49,487 nucleotides of DNA from Candidatus Flemingiibacterium merdigallinarum (GTDB lineage Bacteria > Bacillota > Clostridia > Oscillospirales > CAG-272), in NCBI GenBank assembly GCA_904386005.1, contig CAJFKR010000008.1, positions 1-49,487 of the forward strand, given 5' to 3'. Below the pieces are notes generated by a model. That model was not told where the DNA came from. It saw only the letters and a program-made list of their open reading frames with translations, and did no database searches. Shown piece after piece: positions 35,427-43,978 of this stretch (its first letter is position 1; each line of letters starts with the position of its first letter). Position numbers and translations under genes: made by a program.

Positions 35427-36896
35427 ATGAACTTTATATTCTTCTTCCCCGATGAAATGCGCGCTTCGAGCGTCTCCTGCTTTGGCAACAGCGTCGTAAA
35501 AATGCCGAACTATGACCGGCTCGCGTCAGAGGGAGTCTGTTTTGACGACTGCAGCGTGCAGAATCCGGTCTGCTCGCCGTCGCGCTGCTGTACAATGACC
35601 GGACTGTACCCGCACAACAACGGTCACCGCACACTCTGGCATCTGCTTCGACCTCATGAACCAAACCTGTTCGGCTACCTCAAGGACGCCGGATACGACA
35701 TCGCGTGGTACGGCAAGAACGACCTGTTTTCACAGGAGCTGCTCGACGAATACTGCGCTGATATATCCGAGAAGCGGAATGGATACAAGAGTATGCCGTC
35801 CCGACCGACCGGTCGGGTCAGCGGTCAAAGGAATCCCTACCCGCCTGACGACCCGCGCTATTATACGTTTTTATATTCACCGATACCCGAGCCGGACGGC
35901 GAGCTGCCGCTCGACATAAACGTCGCGCGCGGGATCGATTTCCTGCGCTCGCGTAAAGCCGGAGACAAGCCATTCTTTCTGTATCTTCCGCTGTCTATGC
36001 CCCACCCGCCGTATACCGCGCTCGAACGCTTCTACAATATGTATTCAGCTGAGCCGAACATACCGGTCGGAGCTGACGCAATCGGCGAGCCGATATACGC
36101 CGAGCTGATACGCCGCTACCGTCGGCTCGACAAGCTCGACGCGGATTTCTTCTCGAAGATATATTCGGTCTACCTCGGCATGAACAGCTACTGCGACTTC
36201 CTGCTCGGCGAACTGCTTGACGCGCTCGACGAGACCGGTCTCAAGGACGACACTACAATAATAGTCAGTTCTGACCACGGCGACTGGGCAGGCAGCCGCG
36301 GATTGGTCGAGAAGTGGCCGAATTCGATGTATGACGAGCTTGTCCGCGTGCCGCTGATCATCTATTCGCCCGGCTGCAAAGCCGGACACCGCGTGACCTC
36401 GCCAAATGAGCTGTTCGACATAATGCCGACAATACTCGAGCTTGCCGGAATCGAACCGAGACACACCCACTTCGCGCACTCGCTTTTGCCGATGCTGCGC
36501 GGCGGCAATGGCGACCCGAACCGCGCGGTATTCTGCGAGGGCGGCTACGACCCGCACGAGCCGCACTGCTCGGAGGCATACACCGGCAGCGAGCTACACG
36601 CCAAGGACCTGCTTGACCCGAACAACATCTACTACCCGAAGGTTCTGCAGCAGAAAGAGCATCCCGAGAGCGTATGCCGCACGGTTATGATAAAACAGAA
36701 CGGCTGGAAGCTCGTTCGACGCACGTCGGGCGACAATGGACTGTACAATCTGACAGCCGACCCGCATGAGCTTACGAATCTGTATAATCACACCGAATAC
36801 GACGACAAGCGGCGCGAGCTTGAGACGGCACTGCTCGACTGGTACATCAAAACCTCCGACACCGTTCCGACTACCGACGACCCGCGCGGATTCTGA
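35427..36896 (+). CDS. Sulfatase (formylglycine type)
   Basis: Hydrolyses sulfate esters, probably on a sulfated glycan. The 489-residue alkaline-phosphatase-fold protein has the modification motif CSPSR (Cys49-Arg53). The Cys is turned into formylglycine by a separate maturase that is not in this window. SSDHGDWAGSRG is the C-terminal metal site; the N-terminal metal pair reads PDE (8-10), where DD is usual. No signal peptide, so it is probably cytoplasmic. There is no recognisable ribosome site before ATG 35427. It follows the arabinose genes on the same strand. Confidence 0.9.
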   Translation: MNFIFFFPDEMRASSVSCFGNSVVKMPNYDRLASEGVCFDDCSVQNPVCSPSRCCTMTGLYPHNNGHRTLWHLLRPHEPNLFGYLKDAGYDIAWYGKNDLFSQELLDEYCADISEKRNGYKSMPSRPTGRVSGQRNPYPPDDPRYYTFLYSPIPEPDGELPLDINVARGIDFLRSRKAGDKPFFLYLPLSMPHPPYTALERFYNMYSAEPNIPVGADAIGEPIYAELIRRYRRLDKLDADFFSKIYSVYLGMNSYCDFLLGELLDALDETGLKDDTTIIVSSDHGDWAGSRGLVEKWPNSMYDELVRVPLIIYSPGCKAGHRVTSPNELFDIMPTILELAGIEPRHTHFAHSLLPMLRGGNGDPNRAVFCEGGYDPHEPHCSEAYTGSELHAKDLLDPNNIYYPKVLQQKEHPESVCRTVMIKQNGWKLVRRTSGDNGLYNLTADPHELTNLYNHTEYDDKRRELETALLDWYIKTSDTVPTTDDPRGF

Positions 36897-36941
36897 CCTT
36901 GCGGCATACGATTCAATCAAATTCAGCCTTACTATAAATAT

Positions 36942-37005
36942 AACCGCGGTGCGTGATAAGTATCGGCAAATATCCTTGCCCTACCGACCAGCGCCGCGGT
37001 TATTT
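36942..37005 (+). terminator. Possible terminator after sulfatase
   Basis: AACCGCGG (36942-36949) pairs with CCGCGGTT (36994-37001) across a long 44-nt loop, then ATTTTA. The long loop makes it uncertain. Confidence 0.4.
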
Positions 37006-37087
37006 TACATTACGCCTGACATACCTTTGTATTATATGTTTTAGCTTTGCACTATACATCTCCAATTGTTCAAAGTTCAACAAAAAT

Positions 37088-37122
37088 GCAAAAAACGCGC
37101 CACATCGCTGCGGTGCGTTTTT
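37088..37122. terminator. Terminator downstream of tRNA-Lys
   Basis: Stem AAAAAACGCGCCAC / GTGCGTTTTTT (one bulge) around CATCGCTGCG. With A and T runs on the two sides it can act on the minus-strand tRNA transcript. Confidence 0.75.
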
Positions 37123-37198
37123 TGGTGAGCCACTGGAGATTCGAACTCCAGACCCTTTGATTAAAAGTCAAATGCTCTGCCTACTGAGCTAGTGGCTC
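37123..37198 (-). tRNA. tRNA-Lys (anticodon TTT)
   Basis: 76 nt with CCA encoded. Acceptor stem GAGCCAC/GTGGCTC with discriminator A; D arm AGCTCAGTAGGCAGAGC; anticodon stem-loop TTGACTTTTAATCAA (anticodon TTT); T arm CTGGAGTTCGAATCTCCAG. Confidence 0.97.
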
Positions 37199-37229
37199 AT
37201 ATCAAGTACTGATTTTCAAGTACTTTAGT

Positions 37230-37258
37230 ATTATACCACATCTGAAAGCGTTTGTCAA
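37230..37258 (-). promoter_or_regulatory. Promoter of tRNA-Lys
   Basis: Perfect minus-strand TTGACA (37258-37253), 17-nt spacer, TATAAT (37235-37230), 31 nt upstream of the tRNA 5' end. Confidence 0.9.
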
Positions 37259-37325
37259 TAGGTTTCGCCATTGTTTCCAATCAGTTCACAATATATTTTC
37301 GTGGCAACCCCGACATATCGCAGCG

Positions 37326-38396
37326 TCACCTCGACAGCTCCTGACAAAAATCGGCGACAATACGCTGTATGAATTCGTCCTCCGCACCGTTTTCGCGCAG
37401 CTGCAAATGAGTGTGCTCAATATGAATTTCGGGAATAATAATATCAACAGTGAAGCATTCGTCAACCAGCTTGAATTCGGAATCCCAGCCATGTGCGTCG
37501 GCAATCTGCGCGCAAAGCATGAGCTCAATCAAGAACAGATTGTCACGTCCGGTCATGTATTTTACCAAATCATCAAGCGACGACACATCTATAAGCTCGG
37601 TCTGTGCCGTATTGATCCGAAAGGATATCGTTATGCTGCCATTCTTCACTCCGCAGCTCACATCTACCACGTTGTTTTTTGACAATCTTATCAAATTGAA
37701 TACCATGCCGCATATAAAGAGCGAAAACCTCTTGTGATTACACTTGCAGTAGAATATGGCAGGTTCTGGTTTGAAATTCATCTTGCAGCCATACACGGGC
37801 AGAGACATTTCGCAGATATTTGACATAGTCGTCAGCAGCGCGTTGACCGAAACCTCATCGCCGTCCAGCGCTTCATCCGTGAGATTGTTGTATAGCGCCG
37901 TCGCAATATGCTGCTTGATTCTGATCATGCGTATACAGCTGCGATCAAACCGAAACGCTTCCTCTTGTTTCGATGTGTGGAGCAGCTGGTAAATCAACTC
38001 GCCCAAACGCCGCTGCTCCGCGGCGAGTCCGGCGCTGATAATTTCATTCTCGTTACATTCGGGCGGCAATGTAATTCCATCGTCCAAAAGCAGTGCGATA
38101 TAGCTGTCTCTGCTTAGCTTACCGCTATACGCAATTATGTCGTAGGCTTTATTGTCAAAATAGATGCTGCCTCTGATTCCATCCCTTCCGGCTTTCGAGA
38201 TATCGTTTATAAGACTCATTTCCAGATGCGGCGTGAGGTTGGTTCCCACAATCGGGCGCTTGAGTGCTCGCTCCGCGCCGGAGCTTTTCATACAAACGTG
38301 CAATTTGGAGTCGCACAAAAACAGAATCGCCCCTGTGCAGGACAGCGCCGAGCTCTTGGCATTCTGACTTAGACGTGTATTATACTGGGTTTTCAT
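37326..38396 (-). CDS. PAS / degenerate histidine-kinase-like protein
   Basis: 356 residues. The N-terminal part (about 20-105) looks like a PAS sensor domain (ILFLCDSKLHVCMKSSG, GSIYFDNKAYDIIAYSG). A helical middle lacks a recognisable phospho-acceptor His motif. The C-terminal part keeps the ends of a GHKL ATPase fold (GSITISFRIN and QIADAHGWDSEFKLVDECF) but no N-box or GxG lid motifs. Probably a sensor or scaffold without kinase activity. AAAGGTGG precedes ATG 38396. No response-regulator gene adjoins it. Confidence 0.5.
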   Translation of the reverse strand: MKTQYNTRLSQNAKSSALSCTGAILFLCDSKLHVCMKSSGAERALKRPIVGTNLTPHLEMSLINDISKAGRDGIRGSIYFDNKAYDIIAYSGKLSRDSYIALLLDDGITLPPECNENEIISAGLAAEQRRLGELIYQLLHTSKQEEAFRFDRSCIRMIRIKQHIATALYNNLTDEALDGDEVSVNALLTTMSNICEMSLPVYGCKMNFKPEPAIFYCKCNHKRFSLFICGMVFNLIRLSKNNVVDVSCGVKNGSITISFRINTAQTELIDVSSLDDLVKYMTGRDNLFLIELMLCAQIADAHGWDSEFKLVDECFTVDIIIPEIHIEHTHLQLRENGAEDEFIQRIVADFCQELSR

Positions 38397-38410
38397 TTTT
38401 CCACCTTTGG

Positions 38411-38446
38411 AATTTTACAATCATACTTAATTTTACAATCATACTT
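38411..38446. repeat. Perfect 18-bp tandem repeat upstream of the PAS gene
   Basis: AATTTTACAATCATACTT occurs twice head to tail. On the minus strand it gives two copies of TATGAT, which resembles a -10 box, close upstream of the start of the PAS/kinase-like gene. Confidence 0.7.
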
Positions 38447-38550
38447 ATTTGTAAATATCAGGATAATTGTCGTGCTATCCTTTACATCGAAAACAGTTCA
38501 AAACAATATCAGTTGGCTTTATGCGGATACGACATCGTATCGATTTAAAA

Positions 38551-38826
38551 TCATTTCAGATTCGCAAAGCGTTCGACCGCCTTGGTGAAGCTCTCGATAG
38601 TCTTGTCCGCGTCGCCATGCTCGATTCCGTCCCGCACACAGTGCTTAATGTGACCCTCGAGCACAACCTGCCCCACCCTGTGCAGCGCCGACTTCGCAGC
38701 GTTTATCTGAGCGAGCACGTCCTCGCAGGGGACGTCCTCGTCAACCATACGGTCAATAGCCTGCACCTGTCCGATTATCTTTTTCAGCCTGCGGTGCAGG
38801 TTTTCCGAATCCATACATTGCCTCAT
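38551..38826 (-). CDS. CsoR/RcnR-family metal-sensing repressor
   Basis: All-helical metal-dependent repressor of about 91 residues, most likely copper(I)-responsive. NLHRRLKKIIGQVQAIDRMV is the family signature. The Cys-His-Cys sensor set is present: Cys in VPCEDVL, and His and Cys in GHIKHC. ATG 38826 has GGAGG 7-8 nt upstream; a longer frame from GTG 38856 would pass through that site. A consensus promoter lies directly upstream. No copper ATPase or chaperone gene is adjacent, so the target is elsewhere. Confidence 0.9.
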   Translation of the reverse strand: MRQCMDSENLHRRLKKIIGQVQAIDRMVDEDVPCEDVLAQINAAKSALHRVGQVVLEGHIKHCVRDGIEHGDADKTIESFTKAVERFANLK

Positions 38827-38862
38827 CGCGCATCCTCCGAAATCACAAGAATTCACAATAAT

Positions 38863-38891
38863 ATTATACCACCACTACTCATAATTGTCAA
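38863..38891 (-). promoter_or_regulatory. Promoter of the CsoR gene
   Basis: Perfect minus-strand TTGACA (38891-38886), 17-nt spacer, TATAAT (38868-38863). Confidence 0.88.
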
Positions 38892-38960
38892 GAAACGCGG
38901 CGCAAATAACCGCTGTCAAACCTTTAGCATAAGCACCGCGGCTGCGCGCCCAACGCAATA

Positions 38961-39001
38961 GCAAGAGCCCGGCGATCAATATATACCGGGCTCTTGCTTT
39001 A
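38961..39001. terminator. Strong hairpin, probable terminator of the amidase-fusion gene
   Basis: Perfect 12-bp stem GCAAGAGCCCGG (38961-38972) / CCGGGCTCTTGC (38986-38997), then TTTATAAA. It lies downstream of the 39180 gene. The stretch 39005-39170 between them holds GTGAGTTTGTAAG and GCTCCTCGCTCAT, possibly a worn copy of the palindromic element family. Confidence 0.65.
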
Positions 39002-39179
39002 TAAAGGTGAGTTTGTAAGAAATCCTCGCGGGAAATTGCTGTACCCCGCTACCGGCTTCTTGCTAACAACTAATTACTAATTGTTTATTTCTAATAAATT
39101 GAACCAATATTCCCGGTAGAGAATTATTGCTCCTCGCTCATAGCTTCCGACTGATCAGACCGCCCGCATCGCAAACACA

Positions 39180-42100
39180 CTAATCCAGAATATATTTGCG
39201 CTGCGCCTCGTAGTAATTCAGTATTCCCTCGGCGAGAGAAGCGGCGGCCGTATCGATCGCGTCGGGCTGCATCATCCGCTCGTATTCCTCGACGTTGGTC
39301 ATGAAGCAGACCTCGATCAGCGTCGATGGGAACTTCGGATTGCGCACCATCGCAAGCCTTTGCTTGGTCGGCGAACGGTCGAGTCTGCCGAACGCGTTCG
39401 CCATAGTCTCGCCGACGACGTCGGTCAGCATATAGCCTGAATCCGACCAGTATAGCCCCACAAGCCCGCGTATCGTCGTCACATCCGAGCTGTATGGCAT
39501 CGAATTCTGATGAATCGATACACAAAGGTCGGGGGCGACCTCGATCAGCTGATTGAGCCGGTCGTTTATCGGCACGTCTATTTCGGTTTCGCGGTCACGC
39601 GTCAGGACAATATTCGCTCCGAGCGCTTCGAGCTTATCCTTGGCCGCCATGACTATCTCGAGGTTCAGATCCGACTCGTTCAGCGCGCCCTCAGCACCGC
39701 CGAGCGGTCCGAGCGCGCCCGGGTTAGCTCCGCCGTGTCCGGCGTCAAGGATTATAGTCTTTCCGGCGAGCGGCAGCTCGCCGTCCGGAAGTACCTGCGG
39801 ATTTTTAAGCTCGATCACCAGCTTTCCATCGCGGTAGTAGTGGTCGAAGCCGTAAAAATTCTCAATATTGACGAGACTGAAGAAATACTTGTACGCGTTC
39901 GCTTTGACGCTGTTTTCGCCGCGCGCCGATGTGAACATCGGATTATTCGCGTAGTTTATCTCGGGCGCGGTGCTTGTGTTGACATTGTACAATGTGAGAA
40001 TGAATTCGCCGTTCTCGATATAACAGTTTATCGGTATGTTTATATCCGTAGCAATCTCGATATATGTCGAGTCATCATCGATTGTTACGACCGCGTCGCC
40101 GAGCGCAGCCAGCCCAAACGGCTCGCCCTCAAGCTCCTCGACTTTGTCAGCCGCTATGTAGCCGCCGCAGCTCAGCTTGTACAGCCCGCTCGACTGGAGC
40201 ACCGCGTTGTCGCACATACCGGCCGACTGCGGCGTGTAGTCGTCGTAATACCAGCTGTTCGGCAGTATCTTCAGCTCGGTGTCGTCGCCGAGCACCCGCA
40301 CCGGAATCGCGGCGTCTGTACCCATCACGCGTATTTCCGCGCTCTCCGCCGTCGCGCTCTCGTCGCCACGTGTAGCGGTGAATTTGATCTTGCCCACCGA
40401 CTCGACTACACCGTCGGACGCGAGCGGCAGAGTTACATTACCGACGTATACCTCGGTCATGTATTCGCCCTCATCCGGCGGGTCGATAGTCGCGGTAAGC
40501 GCGACCGATACCCCGCCGATTTCAGCCGTCACATCCGAACCGGACGGCGCGGTGACGCTGACTGACAGCTTGCGGTCGCTGCCGCTCCACGCGTATGACG
40601 GTGTGACCGCGGCGATTTTGTAGCTGTCGAGCTGCGAGTAGACTGTCTGTGTCGGCGTCGACGGCGTGACGCCGCGGTTTATCACATACTCGGTTTCGAC
40701 TCCCTTGTGAGTGAATATGAATTTATTCTCGCCCGACTCGAGCGGCAGATATACCGAAAAATAGCCGCTTTTCGTTCGGCTCAGCTTTTCGTCGCCGAGC
40801 CAGAGCGGCTCGGACGGGTCGGATGTGCCGATTACAAACGTGCCCGCGCCGTCGACATAGCTGCCCGAATAGGGGATGCTGACCGCGAAGCCGCTGCCGC
40901 TCGATTCGACGTCGGTATACACAATCTCCTCGCTGAACACATCCTGTACTTCGCCGAAAAGACCCTGCGAGTCATTCTTAAGCGCCGCGTAGCCATATAA
41001 TATCGAACCGCGGTAACAAAGCTCGCTGCGCGCGTATTCGACTTGCTGACTAAGCTCCATTGACGCGTTCTCCCAGGTGTCATAATTGTACACGCCGTGG
41101 CTGATTATCAAATCGACATCGCTGCCGTCCAAAAGCGCGTTCCACCAGCGAACGAGCACGTCGTAGCGCGCGACGTCGGTCGTGAACCTCCAGTAAATTT
41201 GCGGCGCGATATAGTCTAAATATCCGCCCTCAATCCACGCGGTCGGGTCGCAGTATATAGCCGAGTAGGATTCGAGACCGGCGGTGTCGCTGCCCCCGTT
41301 CGTACCGTCGTCATTCTGCCAGATGCCGAACGGAGCGACTCCGAACTCACAGTCGGGATCGACCGCCTTGACCGCGTCATAGCAGGCTTGGACGAGCGAA
41401 TTCACATTCGACCGTCTCCAGTCGCCGAGCTCAACTCCGGCGCCGTACGCCGCGTAGCTGTCGGCGTCGTCAAACACCGCGAGCTCGCTCGTGCCGTCGA
41501 CATATACCGGATAAGGATAGAAGTAGTCGTCGAAGATGATTCCGTCGACGTCATAGTTTTCAGCAATCTCGGCGACGCCGTCTGCGGCGAGAGCCCGAAC
41601 CTCGGGGATTCCCGCGTCGTAGTAGAGCTTGCCGTCAGCGTATTCGACGACCCACTCGGGATGCAGTCGCGCCGGATTGCTCTCGGCGAGCGCGTCGATG
41701 TCAGTCTCGGGATACGCGGTCGAGCCGGTCGTCACGCGCAGCGGATTGACCCACGCGTGGACGAGGATATTCTGCTCGTGCGCGGTTTTGACAAGATACG
41801 CAAGCGGGTCGAACTCGTCCGTGCCGTCCATTACCGGCGCGCCCTGCGTGCCGCTGAGCACCTTAGATGCCGGAAATATCGACGAATTGTAGAGCGCGTC
41901 GGACGCGGGACGAACCTGGAAATATATCGCGTTCAGATTGGCGTCGACGCAGGTCGCGACAATATCGTCAAGCTCGGCTTTAAGCTCGGCTGCGCTGAGC
42001 CCCGGCTTTGACGGGAAGTTGATATTCGACGCGGTGGCGATATACACGCCGCGCACCTCGCTGTCCGGATTGAACAGCGGCTCGGACGTCTCGCTTGAAT

Positions 42101-42317
42101 CGGACGAAGCTCCGACCTCGGGGCTGCCCTGCTGCAAAGACGACGCCGGGATATCATCCGGCAAATTCTCGGTCTGGCTGCGGCTAAAGATAAACCACAG
42201 CACACCGCCGCCGAGCAGCAGCGCGAAAACGAAGCCTGACAGTGCGGCTAAAACAAGCGGCAGTATCTTATGCTTCGGCTGCTTTTCATGGATTTCGGTA
42301 TCATGGATTTCATTCAT
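39180..42317 (-). CDS. Membrane-anchored GHL10 glycan hydrolase fused to amidase_3
   Basis: 1045 residues. A transmembrane anchor (about 15-47) and acidic linker are followed by a GHL10 TIM barrel (about 85-420: GVYIATASNINFP, YFQVRPASDALY, HAWVNPLRVT, DGIIFDDYFYPYP). A beta-rich region (about 470-840) then leads to an N-acetylmuramoyl-L-alanine amidase domain with His861 in DAGHGG, SIHQNS and TLIEVCFMTN. Amidases strip stem peptides from peptidoglycan, and GHL10 enzymes such as DigH cut stripped glycan strands, so one protein may do both steps outside the membrane. Normal ribosome site GTGAAAGGA. Confidence 0.88.
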   Translation of the reverse strand: MNEIHDTEIHEKQPKHKILPLVLAALSGFVFALLLGGGVLWFIFSRSQTENLPDDIPASSLQQGSPEVGASSDSSETSEPLFNPDSEVRGVYIATASNINFPSKPGLSAAELKAELDDIVATCVDANLNAIYFQVRPASDALYNSSIFPASKVLSGTQGAPVMDGTDEFDPLAYLVKTAHEQNILVHAWVNPLRVTTGSTAYPETDIDALAESNPARLHPEWVVEYADGKLYYDAGIPEVRALAADGVAEIAENYDVDGIIFDDYFYPYPVYVDGTSELAVFDDADSYAAYGAGVELGDWRRSNVNSLVQACYDAVKAVDPDCEFGVAPFGIWQNDDGTNGGSDTAGLESYSAIYCDPTAWIEGGYLDYIAPQIYWRFTTDVARYDVLVRWWNALLDGSDVDLIISHGVYNYDTWENASMELSQQVEYARSELCYRGSILYGYAALKNDSQGLFGEVQDVFSEEIVYTDVESSGSGFAVSIPYSGSYVDGAGTFVIGTSDPSEPLWLGDEKLSRTKSGYFSVYLPLESGENKFIFTHKGVETEYVINRGVTPSTPTQTVYSQLDSYKIAAVTPSYAWSGSDRKLSVSVTAPSGSDVTAEIGGVSVALTATIDPPDEGEYMTEVYVGNVTLPLASDGVVESVGKIKFTATRGDESATAESAEIRVMGTDAAIPVRVLGDDTELKILPNSWYYDDYTPQSAGMCDNAVLQSSGLYKLSCGGYIAADKVEELEGEPFGLAALGDAVVTIDDDSTYIEIATDINIPINCYIENGEFILTLYNVNTSTAPEINYANNPMFTSARGENSVKANAYKYFFSLVNIENFYGFDHYYRDGKLVIELKNPQVLPDGELPLAGKTIILDAGHGGANPGALGPLGGAEGALNESDLNLEIVMAAKDKLEALGANIVLTRDRETEIDVPINDRLNQLIEVAPDLCVSIHQNSMPYSSDVTTIRGLVGLYWSDSGYMLTDVVGETMANAFGRLDRSPTKQRLAMVRNPKFPSTLIEVCFMTNVEEYERMMQPDAIDTAAASLAEGILNYYEAQRKYILD

Positions 42318-42375
42318 ATAGCAAGTCCTTTCACATATTAAAGACGAACAGGGCGGTTAATTTAAACTTTCATAT

Positions 42376-42404
42376 ATTATATCAAAATTCGACAAAATAT
42401 TCAA
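42376..42404 (-). promoter_or_regulatory. Promoter of the amidase-fusion gene
   Basis: Minus-strand TTGAAT (42404-42399), 17-nt spacer, TATAAT (42381-42376), about 60 nt upstream of ATG 42317. Confidence 0.75.
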
Positions 42405-42449
42405 TAGCGGTGGTAGGAGATTATTGTTAATTTTTTTGCTCAATATATT

Positions 42450-42491
42450 TTATTGCCGCATATGATTTTTTAATTCATCCTGCGGCAATAA
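42450..42491. other. Stem-loop in the 42.3-42.65 kb spacer
   Basis: TTATTGCCGCA (42450-42460) pairs perfectly with TGCGGCAATAA (42481-42491) around a 20-nt T-rich loop. It lies between divergent genes, so a terminator role is not obvious. Nearby AACTGCGCATAT is repeated at about 42523 and 42538. No gene is seen in 42318-42649. Confidence 0.5.
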
Positions 42492-42649
42492 TCCTTGTGA
42501 AATTGATGAAATTTTCGCTCTAACTGCGCATATGCTTAACTGCGCATATAAAATATATACAGACCTGTTGTGCGCGGTCGGCTTGTGTTGAAAGGTTGTA
42601 CAATACAAGCTCTTAACACTATTACAATTTAACTGCGGAGGTTGGTATA

Positions 42650-42979
42650 ATGCCGTCAATAACCTATCTTCCGGCGCTCTGGCTGTCGCTGATGCTCGTC
42701 GGAATATTCTGCGAAGCCTGCCTTGAAAAATATATCGCGATACTGCTGACTCCGTCGGCCGCAGCCGCGCTTGTCTGTATGATATCCGGCGCCGTACCCG
42801 AGACGCAGCTCGATGTATTTATCGTCGCACTGACTATACTGCTGATTTTACGCGCCCTGCTCTCGCTGATTCATAAACACAGCGGAAAGCGAATAGAAAT
42901 TGAACGTATGTCCGCACGCGCGGTCAGACAAAGAAAAGACAATTCGGACAAAACTGACAATTACGAGCAGAAGCGCTGA
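42650..42979 (+). CDS. Small NfeD-like membrane protein
   Basis: 109 residues with three hydrophobic segments (about 6-24, 28-48, 53-75) and a basic, polar C-terminal tail. The layout and W-x-x-L...E-A-C start resemble the membrane part of NfeD/YuaF proteins, but there is no OB-fold domain behind it. GGAGGTTGG precedes ATG 42650. It lies 98 nt before cwlD on the same strand and may be co-transcribed. Function unknown. Confidence 0.5.
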   Translation: MPSITYLPALWLSLMLVGIFCEACLEKYIAILLTPSAAAALVCMISGAVPETQLDVFIVALTILLILRALLSLIHKHSGKRIEIERMSARAVRQRKDNSDKTDNYEQKR

Positions 42980-43076
42980 TATTATACGTAGGTTCGCCGA
43001 AAGCTGTCAAGATTATTGCACGGTACAGATATACAAGCGGCTATATGCAAAAGAAAGGAGTAAACATTAATAAATC

Positions 43077-43823
43077 ATGACTACAAGTAAAATACCAAAA
43101 GATCGTCGTCATCATGCGGCGCTTGGCTTTGCCGCGGTCACAATACTGCTCGTCACAGCTTGTGCGCTGCTCTGGCTGACTTCACATTTTCTCGGTCGGG
43201 GTGAAATCCAGACCGCGTCGGGAACGAATACGCCGGACGTGACTATCATCATCGACGCGGGTCACGGCGGCATAGACGGCGGCACGCAGAGCCGTGACGG
43301 TCTGCTCGAAAAGGACATCAATTTAGCAGTCGCGAATAAGCTGTACGCTTTGTGTCGGCTCGCCGGAATCGACTGCCGCCTGACGCGATGTGACGACAAT
43401 ATGCTCGTCTCGGACGACATCAAGCAGAAGCGCAAGATGCACGACCTCAAAAACCGCGCCGCCATCGCGGACGAATACGTAAGTCCGGTATTTGTCAGTA
43501 TACATATGAACTCCTACCCCGACAGCCGCTATTCGGGGCTGCAGGTATGGTATTCGAAAAATGACGAGCGCAGCCGTTCGCTCGCGTCATATGTGCAGTC
43601 CTACGCCGCCGGCTACCTCGACCCGTCGAACACCCGTGTCATAAAGCCCGCGACCTCGTCGATATACCTGCTTGACCGTCTACAGGTGCCGGCGATACTG
43701 ATCGAATGCGGCTTTCTTTCAAACGAAAACGAAAGCGCGCTGCTCGCGTCAGACGACTACCAGACCAAGCTCGCGCTCGTGATTTTCGCCGCGCTCTGCG
43801 ACAGCATATCGACCAATATGTAA
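43077..43823 (+). CDS. cwlD: CwlD-type N-acetylmuramoyl-L-alanine amidase
   Basis: Removes the peptide from muramic acid in spore cortex, the step before PdaA in muramic-lactam formation. The 248 residues have an N-terminal transmembrane segment (about 15-40) and an amidase_3 domain. Zinc ligands His63 (DAGHGGIDGG), Glu78 and His143 (SIHMNS) and the catalytic Glu210 (LIECGFLSN) are present. Length and layout match CwlD. AAAGGAG lies 18 nt before ATG 43077, an unusually long gap with no clear hairpin. Confidence 0.85.
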   Translation: MTTSKIPKDRRHHAALGFAAVTILLVTACALLWLTSHFLGRGEIQTASGTNTPDVTIIIDAGHGGIDGGTQSRDGLLEKDINLAVANKLYALCRLAGIDCRLTRCDDNMLVSDDIKQKRKMHDLKNRAAIADEYVSPVFVSIHMNSYPDSRYSGLQVWYSKNDERSRSLASYVQSYAAGYLDPSNTRVIKPATSSIYLLDRLQVPAILIECGFLSNENESALLASDDYQTKLALVIFAALCDSISTNM

Positions 43824-43870
43824 AAAACAGTATAAAACCCATGAAAATCTGTCATTTTATAATCGTGCTA

Positions 43871-43899
43871 TTGACAATGCCGATTTATTATGATATCAT
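43871..43899 (+). promoter_or_regulatory. Promoter of the beta-helix gene
   Basis: TTGACA (43871-43876), 17-nt spacer, TATCAT (43894-43899), about 70 nt before ATG 43979. Confidence 0.75.
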
Positions 43900-43978
43900 T
43901 ATGCTGAATTATACGATGAATTTTCAACCATAAGTTTCACACAATATACAATATCACAACGCGAAAGGAAGATGAAAA

